DNA from: Polytrichum commune
Lineage: Eukaryota > Streptophyta > Polytrichopsida > Polytrichales > Polytrichaceae
Direction: 5' to 3'
NCBI GenBank assembly: GCA_950295325.1
Contig: OX485809.1
Span: 14,260,001 to 14,324,000, forward strand
DNA: 64,000 bases
This document shows, piece by piece, positions 54,853 to 64,000 of this stretch. Within the stretch, counting starts at the first letter, position 1, and each line of letters starts with the position of its first letter. Both the position numbers and the translations under genes were made by a program. The notes under the pieces are model-generated. The model was given only the letters and a program-made list of their open reading frames with translations, searched no databases and was not told where the DNA came from.

Positions 54853-57800
54853 TCAGAGCTCTGCATCTGACTCTCGATCTACCACCACCTTGTCAATGAC
54901 AGTCATTTCTTTTTTAAAATCCTCTAGTTGCAAGTCATCTATGGGTATCGAGGTTGAGAGCTGTGAGTCCATGTTAATAGACAAATCTTTCTGTATTCTA
55001 GCTGTGAAGTCACGAGCCTCCTTGTCAAGTCCTGGCCACTCTGCCACAATTCGTCTTGCACCCTGCGTAACACAGAAATCCAGCAACATGAATATACAGA
55101 CTAGATAAAGTTATCCTTTAAAACAATAAAATTTTTCGTCAGGAGTTGGTCCCCTATGACTTCCAATGGTTGTTTTGCATACAAAATCAATTATTTATTT
55201 CCACTTGTGGTGCATGGTCCGAGCTGGTGTGGGAATTTCAATGAAGAGAAACCTATTTTGGTTCATTGAGAGTCAAACTCATGTTGGCACCTTAGCATGC
55301 CAAAATGAGTTTGACTCTCAATGAACCAATATACAATGTTCTTTCTTCAAACCTCCACAACTACCTCCGAGCATGCACTGAAAACTTACCAAACATGGAA
55401 AGTTTGGATGTAAAACAGCCAACTCCCAACCAAAAGTATTGAATTAAAGGATAACTCTATCTGAATACTGAATCAGAGTTATCTTCTAACTCAACATGAC
55501 TTGTGGTCAGGAATTCGACGTTTCACATACAACACCTTCGATGGTTGGTAAGGTGTCGGTAGACACTGGAGGTAGTAAACCAAGAACATTCTATATTGGG
55601 TCAGCAAGGGTCAAACTCAATTTGGCATGCCAATAAGTCTGGCCCTAAATGAACCAAAATAGGTTGCTCTTCATCAAATCCAAACACTACCTCCTAGCAT
55701 GCACCACAAGTGAAACGAAAATTCTTGATTTTGTATGCAAACAACCAATGGAAAATCATAGGGGACCAACTCCCAACCAAAGTCGCATTGAAACGAAGGA
55801 TAACTCTCTTGTTATCCCTAAAAGACAGCAATGTGCACCAATCTTGTTATTATTCCCTTGGACTTTGCAAGGTTCCTTAGAAAGTCTCTACCAATAGTTA
55901 CCGTTGTGCTCACAAGCTACACCTGGAGCATATTAGCGGGTTGAATACTTGCCTCAAGCTTTGGTTCTTTTGTCATAGGGTTGTTACATAGGTCAATAGT
56001 TTTGGCCTGGGATTTGGTTGCATTGCCACACCAAGATTCACACCACAGCCATTGCTGCGGCAATGAGAATATTGGCACTGTGTGCTGCGCATAATTTGGT
56101 AAGTCCTGCATTTGAAAATACTTATAAGACCTTTGCAGATTAAAAAAAAATCTAAATAGCAGATAAAATCTTACATGTGCTCAAAATTAATCAACTATAA
56201 TGGAATGCTTACAAATCTGGCACATCATAATTGCGGCAACCAAGTAAAACATTCACACGTTGCCACTTTGAGCTTTTAAGGACATCCAGGATCATGCAAA
56301 TGAGTTCATATTGAACTCAAGAACCTGAAATGGTTTCACCACTAATGAACTAATGAAGCAGAGTTGTCCTTTAACTTGACAGGTCTTTTGGTTGGGAGTT
56401 GGAGGTTTTGCATACAACACCTTCCATATTTGGTTATTTCTCCGTGCATGCTTGGAGGTAGTGAAGAGGTTTAAACAAAGGACATTCTACATCAATTCAT
56501 TGGCGGTCAAACTCACCTTGGCATGCCAAAAGGTGCTAAACTAAGTTTGGCCCTAAATGAACCGAAATAGGTTGCTCTTCATTCAAATTTGAACACTACC
56601 TCCAAGCATGCACCACAAGTAGAAAAAAATTATAGATTTTGTATGCAAAACAACCAATGGGAATTCAAACGGACTAACTCCCAACAAAATGTCCCATTGA
56701 GTTAAAGGATAACTCTAATGAGTCTCGAGAAAGAAAAAGAGCAGTAGTTAGTGTCAGACCTGGTCCAAGTTGGACAAGCTGTTAGGGTCTTTGCTGAGAC
56801 TTTCATAAAACACTCTAAGGTTGTCTCCCGCAGCTGACTGCCGGAATTTCACAAGATCCACAACATAAAGGGCACTGCCTCAAATGCACACATTTCTAAT
56901 CAGAACATACGATTAAGAAAAGAGGCATCAGATACAAGTCTCACAAGCATTCAATAAGAACTGAGATGTGAGGACTTATAAATATTGTCAAATGAGAAAC
57001 CTGGACACCAAAAAATAGATATGACAGTCCACTCATAGATTGGAATGTTTCTGTCTTGCACAAAGAAATAACAAATACCTAATATGATAGGGCTTTCCAC
57101 GCAAGTGGTCCTTCCAGAAGCCCTGACATCAACAAGCCCACCAAAGCATGCTTAGAGGGATTCAATTTCTATTTTTCAAATAGAACACATCAGTGGGTGT
57201 ATGAAAAAATGAAGTACTTCTGGGTCAAGTTTTGGGAGTTCAGCTAAGAGTCATGGTTGTAACTATGGCCAATAATATTCTTCTTACCTTTCTACAAAGA
57301 AACCAGAAACTAGTTAGAAACATTAGGGCTCTAAGGCCTGTAAATTGAAAACTGAATCAAGAAATTCTTCACATCCACAGTGGGAACAGACTAAACAGCC
57401 AAATTAGGAACTCAATGTTTCATTTTCATTAACAACTCCGATTGACAAGAGGTGATGAGAAAGGAATACATAAGTTTTCCTACAAATGTATCTACATGTC
57501 ATGTGCCTCCATACCTGATTCCAAAATCGGAAACCATCCATATCTTTGTTATTATCACAGAAGGGTGTGTAGGCAAGTGGTTTGCCTTGAATATCCATAT
57601 CATAGAGCTCCGCCATATCAGTTCTGACAATTTGATCAGCATCCACAAATATCACCTGCAAAAGTGTAATCCATATACATTGACCATGAAACAGCTTTCT
57701 TTAAATATATCAACCTGTGAAAACATGATCTAAGTATGGTTTCAAGACAAAAGTGAAAAGAGGGAAGCAGACGAAATCACAGATAGAACAAAATTTTCAG

Positions 57801-60800
57801 AAGTGCACTAGGTCAACTTCAGGTCCAAAGCTAATGGAAGGATTTTAATTCTCATGAATGACCAATTACCAATACCTCTGCGCACAATAGGAGTTGAAAA
57901 ACATGACACAAGTGATCAACTCACCTTCTTGACAGAGAGAGGAAAAAGGACATCCAAGAACAGTATCTTATACGCCCAAATAATTCGTTGCTTCTCAGTC
58001 TGCTTGTGAAGCCATGATGGCCACTTGTAAGTGACAAGGTCATAATCAAACCCATACTCCTGGGCCATATGTGGGATCACATCCTGCAGATCAGATCCTC
58101 TATCAGGCTTAGAGCTTTGCAATTCAAAATCAGAAACTCCCTCTAAATACCCTCAAACATTGGAACCCTCCTCCAAATATATATGGGTTTGTGCATGACC
58201 AACAACAGAGTTTGTGTTTATTATTAAAGTACTATGGAGAAAGTAACCGTTATCCTAAACTAACTATGGTATACCCTTCAAGAAATTGTAAACCTTCAGC
58301 AGCTGGGAAAATGATAACAGTACCTTGAATTGAGGTGAGAGATAATTCTTAATGAACCAAAACTTAACAGGACGGTTTGTGTTCTTCATAACACTAAGCA
58401 TCATAATCTTCAAGAAACGCTCGTACCTGCACCAGCACCACATTTAGAAACCAAAGCAACAAGGTTGAAATACTGCCCTCACAATGAGAACTTATACAAA
58501 AGTGTTAATGAGATGGATGAAGGTCATGGGTGTATCTACCATTTAGAAAAGATTTCTAGACCTTTCAACTGGTAAACTTAACTTAGGCAAAGGCCAAAGA
58601 ATTTAGGCAATTCATAGATTCCATGTTCATATCAACCACTAGTCCATCTGGTCAGTTGTTTGAGATCTCAAATGTATGGGATGTCAAAGTCCATCTAAAA
58701 CCAAAGTTCACATTGAGCAGAAAACAAGAGTTGGTTGAGTGAACAAACAAGTGCCCGGACGCAATTGAGAAAATGTTTATTGTCTCTCCTTCCCTAACAA
58801 TTCTGCCACCATCCTGTCAAAACAATCCATGACATTTTATAAAAAAGTCAATGTACCTTTACCTGGTACAATCAAGACACATTTGCAGAAAGGAACTTCA
58901 CTATCATTTGTCTAAATAGTGTCATGGTGCACATGTGAAACTATGATGTCACAAGGATGGTATCATTACTGCATCAGATCCCGCCTTATCCTTTGCTGCT
59001 CCCTTCCCTACTCCAATAAAAGTGGATGCCCATTTAAGGAATTTGTTCTTCTTAAATATCTGTTTTCCCTGTACACCCATGTCAGCAAGCATTAGATTCC
59101 AGCTCCATTGAGTATCATTGCTTCAGAGCTAATACAAAAAATTTGTCCATTACTTTCAGAATCCTGCAAGCTTCCTTAACTTTATTAGAGTTCATTAAGA
59201 TGGTCGTCCAGCTCAAGAGACATTGTCTCAAGTAACTGGTATCCTGACAAATGAAATAGTTGCACTAGCATTTTAGTAATTATACTTATGTAATCAGTCA
59301 TTGCTTCTGAGCTAATACAGAGGTCTCATCAGCTTCCTTTATTCTATTAAGCTTTATTGAAATTCAAGTGACCTTTTATCAATGAAATATTACCCTGACA
59401 GACTCAATGGTTGCATTAGTATTTAAGTTATTTTACTTATGCAGCCAGGTGAAGAATGTTGATGTTACCAAAAATAGTGTTTTTTTGCTCAAGGTTCCAA
59501 ATTTCTTAACATGATCCAGCACTTTGGTGAGCTTTTCCCACATCAAAATATTCTGAACCTTCACAGGAAACACCAATTGGAAGCACATGTTATCGGCATA
59601 ACAACAAATGATTATATTCTGCTGGGCATTCACTTAACATTTTTCACATTATACTTAATTTGTACTTCTCTGTATTATTATATTCTGATTACAGGTTCAC
59701 AAAAATGACATGCACGTACAGTAACATTTTCTTCCACCCTGAAAAGAATCCAAGTGAACTATGAATTACCTTTGATGGCTCAACATCATTTTCATCCCCT
59801 TCTAAATCCAAAATCTTCTCAGTTTCCATTCCTCTTTTTTTGACAACCTCAAGCCGTACGGGCTGGCCTCTAAAATCACTGATGATGATGCGCTTCGAGA
59901 GAGGCCCTTCATCTGTTCCTTCAGCATTTCCAGCCAACGTGTAAAGCTCAGTAGATCGGCCAGGGGCCAATGCCAATGTCCACACACCAGGACCTGCTTT
60001 GAGTTGCCAATAGCCTAAATTGGCCATAACAATTGTGTCCACCATATGAGGATGCTCTTTTGTGCCCAATAGAAGTTGAAGCCCCCGTGGTGGTTCTCGG
60101 ATGTCTCGTTCAAAGCAGTGACCTAGGTTGTTGCATTCCCATTAAAAAAGATCAATAACCTGGAATACAAAGTTTAAATTGCACATAGATTTCATAGCCA
60201 CTTTGCAAGGGCTAGGATAACTGGACTAGGCATGACAAAATGCTCTTCAAAGAAACTCTACTGATAGATCTGTACCACTGCCTTCTCAATGCTTCTGTTA
60301 TTAGTTATTACACCAGCCACCAGTCATATCATAATGGAGACAAGGTTATGAAGTAAATAGAATACAGTGAGAGAAGGAGCATTATAAAAGTCCCGAGTAC
60401 TCACCAGTCAAAACCAAAGCTTCCAACTCATAAACAGCATACATTGTTCTCACATTCTCCAATTTTTCCAATAAGATGTTGTCCAAGTCGTGACTACATC
60501 CAAAAAGAGCACAAGCAACTGATGAGAACAAAACAACTTGAAGACCTTGATATCCAAGAGGCAGCCAAATTTATGTAGCTTAGAACTAAATGACATGGTA
60601 ACTTTGATGTAAATGTTACTCATGATTGATGCAAAGCCACAGCCTAGGTCGCCACTGGTTGTAAATTGTGGTAATTCAATGCAATCTGCTTGTAACAGGT
60701 AGTTTGCCAGGTTCCAACAGACGTTTTGAGGGATAGATACCTCGAGACTGAGGATCTCGTGAGAACTTGCATGTAAGGTTTAAACATTCTAATAATATAT

Positions 60801-63800
60801 GTCTTTGAAGAGGAGAACTCACACAGCAACAACAGGTTCCACAAGCCATGGTTCTGGAACACCAAGGTTCATTGTGAGAGTCCGAGAAGGTGGCATGTTG
60901 GAGAATAATGCAAAGGGTCCAGATGTCAAACTGCCATCTGGTGTAAATGAATCCTGCAAAATCTCATTATATACCACTTTACCAGTATTTATAATTGAGG
61001 TTTCCTGCTGTAAGACACACAGGTGCATTTGAAGCATACAACCACTGCATTTACAGGCTTGCATCATGTCACAATGAGCAGAGTTTCTACAGATATAATG
61101 TTCAGATGCTTCTTACAATGACTATTTCATAGGTTCGAGTACTAAAGTGTGGCAGCTCTTTCACCAGCTACATGGCTATAGCACATGATAAGATAAACGA
61201 AAAAGAAAAGATAAACTAATCTAGCCAATGTTGGACTTGGAAAGATAGTAGAACTTAATCAATGAAAAGTAGAAACTATCTAAAATACTTTGATGTCAGT
61301 ACTGAGTATATGGACATCATCAAGAATTGGCAGAAGTGACTTACCTTGGAGGGCAACACAAAGCGATAGAAGTTTTTCAGTGGCAGATCGGTCAGCGAGG
61401 TCTGCAGAGAAGTCATAGAGGATATGAATAACCTTGAAATTGGGCAACACACATGTCTGCTCAAAAATTCAAGCGAAACATGTGGACACATAAGATGAGG
61501 AAAGTCAAGTGGTAGGTCAACAAGAAGGTAAGACTCTTGCCATTGGGTTAAAGCAGATACGTAGGCTAGGCTTTATCCATTCCTGGAGCAGTACAAGTAA
61601 TGGTGTTAGCCTCTGGCCTATCGAGCTCAATGGATCCATAACTGCATCCACATGGATTGGAGACTCCTCGGCATGCGTAACAATTGCACTGCACAAACAA
61701 TGAAACAACAGGTAATGTCAATGAGTGTAACTGGTCAGAAGGAACATAAGGTGCATTGTTCAGATATGCTATACACTAGAAAGAATTAAAAGTACTGTAT
61801 CCACAATCAACTAGTAGAAGGTATCCTCAAGCATTTTGGGACAGTTCCTGGTCAAATATAGATGAACCTCTTGAATTTACAGCTATTCTGAGATTAATCT
61901 TAAAGTCAACCATCAATCCTACCACAATCTTACTGTACTCACCTCAACCAATAGAGAACAATATGCTATTAAGAACTAACTGTTCACAGCTTCCTATTAT
62001 TCAATATAGTGAGCCTAAGCGATAGTGCAGCTTGAATAATTGATTACACCATCCAGGTCCACAAGGATATGTAATGATTGTCACGCTTGTCAGGTAGGGT
62101 TGGTAACTACTAGAGTTTACCAGGACAATTCAATTTATCCACTGGGACACCCCACTTGGTACACAATCTGAAATACTGCAAAATTCAAATAAAACAAATT
62201 ACCTGTGCTCAGCTTTCAGCATTTCAAAACGTACTACATCACTACTTCTGGTGCGGGAAGCCATTGCTGATGAGACTCCCATGATCACAGTACTCAGATA
62301 TTCACTGAAATTTGGATATCAACACATCACATAGTGAGTGACATCATGAACTCTTTCCAAGTATATTCCAGGGCAAATAGATGCAGAAGACTAAGACAGT
62401 AGGAGTGACTGACCTCAAGCATCAAGAAACCATACTCTTGTCATCATGGTTATGTGTCTTAAAACCCCTAATTTTTTGGGCTATTTATGATATGTTACAA
62501 AATAAAATTTCTGTACTGAGAAATGAATAAGCTACTGCTCCTAAAAAATCTGCTGGCATTGCTATTTGAACGCTTCCTATTATGCCATTTAAGACAGTAA
62601 CTATTGGAAGTTTATTATCCTGCAACGTGTAACATAGGAACCAGAACTCTAGGATAAGCTACTAATAAGGATCATACAGCCATCCAACCACGCATAGACA
62701 CACATAAATGGTCTTATAGACACCTTATATATTAAACAACTGTTAGCTCAAATAATTTGGATTCCAGATGGAGTTCACAATGAAATCATTAGTCCTTCAC
62801 TGCCCCAAATGGCCAAGTAATAGTGGCACATATAAAAGGACAGAAGAAAACTTGAAATTTTGTGGAGATTTTGAAGTCAACTCTTAAATCCAGACTTGGA
62901 GCTCCTTCCACTAATTTTGACGGGACCACAATAGGTAAGCAATGGCAGTGCACATTTACCTGGTCAATTCATCTGGTTCAGTACCTATCCATTCAACCTT
63001 TTCCACCAGCTCTTCAATCTGCTTTACTCGCTTCTCATATTCCACATATTCCAATAGTGTGAAATCTTCTTTGACAAAATATTGGTTTTTTTCTTGAACG
63101 AATACCTGCATCTCAAACACAAACAACACCTTAAGTGATCACGCTATCAAAGGTAAAGTGTATGGAAATTAGATTTTCAGATTTTTAATAAAAATCAGGT
63201 ACTTACACACACACACACACACACACACACTCCTTTCACTGAAGTAGCAGTAAGGTCTGAATGAATACCCTTCCGTTTGTAATCACTGCATCCACCCCTG
63301 GTTCAAGACCACAGATCCGTGCCAAAAATTTGGCCTCCTGTAATCAGATGCCTCAAGATTAGTACTTCCAACACGTCCTATCACTATATATGAAGGGCAC
63401 GTTGTGCTTTCATGAGGTTGTAATAAGTATTCACAATAGATGCACAAAGTAAAATGTATCTTATCTGGTTTATGCTATTTGATTTGCCCATTTCAATGGT
63501 GTTGACGTGTGTAGTTTTATTACAAGTACTGTAGTGCCCATCAGATGTAAAAGTTTACCTCTTCAATCTTCTCAAGCACAACATGTGAAGAATCAAAAGA
63601 TATGGATTCTTCCAGGAAATCGGTTTTCAACCCCATCTCCTCACCAAGCTTCAGGACAGTCTTCACAGTTTCTATCTCCGCATGGACATCCGCATCCACA
63701 TTGGTGATCTCCTTTAATGTCAACAACTTCTGCAAGAATGGTACAACCTTTGCCCGCCGACTGTCCTTCAAGTCAGATAAGAAGGACAAACATTGAAAAG

Positions 63801-63892
63801 GTAAAAAATGGACAAGGTAAAGAAGGTACTCACTTCACTTGCACTAGAATGTGTGGAGGATTTAAATGGTAGTCAAGGTGGACGTTTGCATT
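54853..63892 (-). CDS. UGGT: UDP-glucose:glycoprotein glucosyltransferase, C-terminal half
   Basis: ER quality-control enzyme that re-glucosylates misfolded N-glycoproteins for calnexin/calreticulin (EBS1 in Arabidopsis). Minus-strand exons: 63839-63892 (tentative), 63559-63765, 63269-63337, 62960-63105, 62203-62304, 61541-61688, 61345-61401, 60823-60953, 60405-60493, 59770-60122, 58749-58813, 58324-58426, 57925-58083, 57515-57655, 57079-57122, 56760-56874, 55953-56105 and 54853-55062. They total 2346 nt, 781 residues plus TGA, all phases consistent; UGGTs have about 1600, so the N-terminus lies beyond 64000. The first about 450 residues belong to the folding-sensor region ([37 protein letters not shown]). 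The catalytic GT24 domain starts at [17 protein letters not shown] and includes [11 protein letters not shown] (the DxD metal site), [30 protein letters not shown] and [14 protein letters not shown]. The C-terminus DAEL resembles an ER-retrieval signal. Introns after 61541 and 55953 use GC donors. Confidence 0.93.
55108..55458. mobile_element. agttatcc-family MITE in last UGGT intron, copy 1
   Basis: The left end 'agttatcctttaaa' begins about 45 bp from the terminal exon and the right end is 'attaaaggataactct'. The central 'gagtttgactctcaatgaac' inverted pair is intact. Confidence 0.8.
55485..55807. mobile_element. agttatcc-family MITE in last UGGT intron, copy 2
   Basis: Starts agagttatcttctaactcaa and ends 'gaaacgaaggataactct'. 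It lies only about 27 bp from copy 1, so together the two fill about 700 bp of an 890-bp intron. Confidence 0.8.
56360..56716. mobile_element. agttatcc-family MITE in UGGT intron, complete
   Basis: The ends agagttgtcctttaacttg and 'gagttaaaggataactct' are inverted repeats, extended by 'gttgggagttgg' and 'ccaactcccaac'. It is the best-preserved copy, 357 bp, and ends about 44 bp from the exon at 56760. Confidence 0.85.
63207..63230 (+). repeat. (AC)n microsatellite in UGGT intron
   Basis: About twelve AC units in the intron between the exons at 62960-63105 and 63269-63337, on the gene strand a GT tract about 40 nt after the splice donor. Confidence 0.9.
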
Positions 63893-64000
63893 CTGAAATC
63901 ATGTGGCTTGGTCTTTATCGGAATGGCAGAGGTGAAGACTATTTATAGAATGTGGTCTTTATTCATCAGCTTAGTAATGACTCTTAACAAGATGGGCACA

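Noticed and set aside
59433-59633. Minus-strand frame with 'aacatcaacattcttcac', resembling the UGGT INIFS motif, as the exon before YERFLK
   Set aside because: A true exon (58749-58813) encodes [13 protein letters not shown] with correct phases on both sides; the 59.4-kb similarity is short and ends in stops.

Overview
This window is nuclear DNA from a land plant. It carries plant-type genes broken by many introns: UGGT, a plant SWAP70 with an N-terminal PH domain, a plastid-type SRPBCC protein, and a TFIIIA-like gene containing a 5S-rRNA-mimic cassette, which is known only from plants. It is AT-rich outside the exons and crowded with short inverted-repeat transposons. The mixture fits a bryophyte, lycophyte or fern at least as well as a flowering plant, but the sequence does not settle this. 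Nothing looks prokaryotic, and most short ORFs are chance.

Layout. 1-26.8 kb is gene-poor and built from mobile DNA: a full-length but dead Tc1-like transposon (1088-2643), a tRNA-derived SINE with a perfect 13-bp target duplication (4534-4699), a 5'-truncated LINE (about 8150-9170), several MITE families, microsatellites, and a 141-bp near-perfect foldback (22985-23125). 26.8-29.6 kb, minus strand, holds a TFIIIA-like zinc-finger gene whose first intron contains two tandem 5S rRNA mimics, and upstream of it an orphan TAF5-like first exon. 30.1-32.2 kb has a 77-bp minisatellite and a decayed retroelement fragment with a restriction-like endonuclease motif. 33.6-38.0 kb, plus strand, is a seven-exon SRPBCC (polyketide cyclase-like) gene preceded by a threefold tandem repeat. 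39.5-40.2 kb, minus strand, is an intronless 252-codon cysteine-containing gene whose 5' end is repeated three times. 43.7-50.1 kb, plus strand, is the SWAP70 homologue. 54.9-64 kb, minus strand, is the C-terminal half of UGGT, which continues past the right edge; two of its introns use GC donors.

How the genes relate. They are unconnected housekeeping genes, not a cluster. UGGT is the folding sensor of ER glycoprotein quality control. SWAP70 is a PH/coiled-coil membrane-signalling protein. The SRPBCC protein is probably plastidial and lipid-binding. TFIIIA drives 5S rRNA transcription, and its 5S-mimic element is a feedback device read by ribosomal protein L5 in the plants where it has been studied. 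The tandem duplication of that riboregulator is the most interesting single observation. The exon models were assembled by eye from splice signals, phase and remembered family similarity. For UGGT, SWAP70 and SRPBCC the exon lengths add up to whole codons, which supports them, but no transcript evidence or database search was available.
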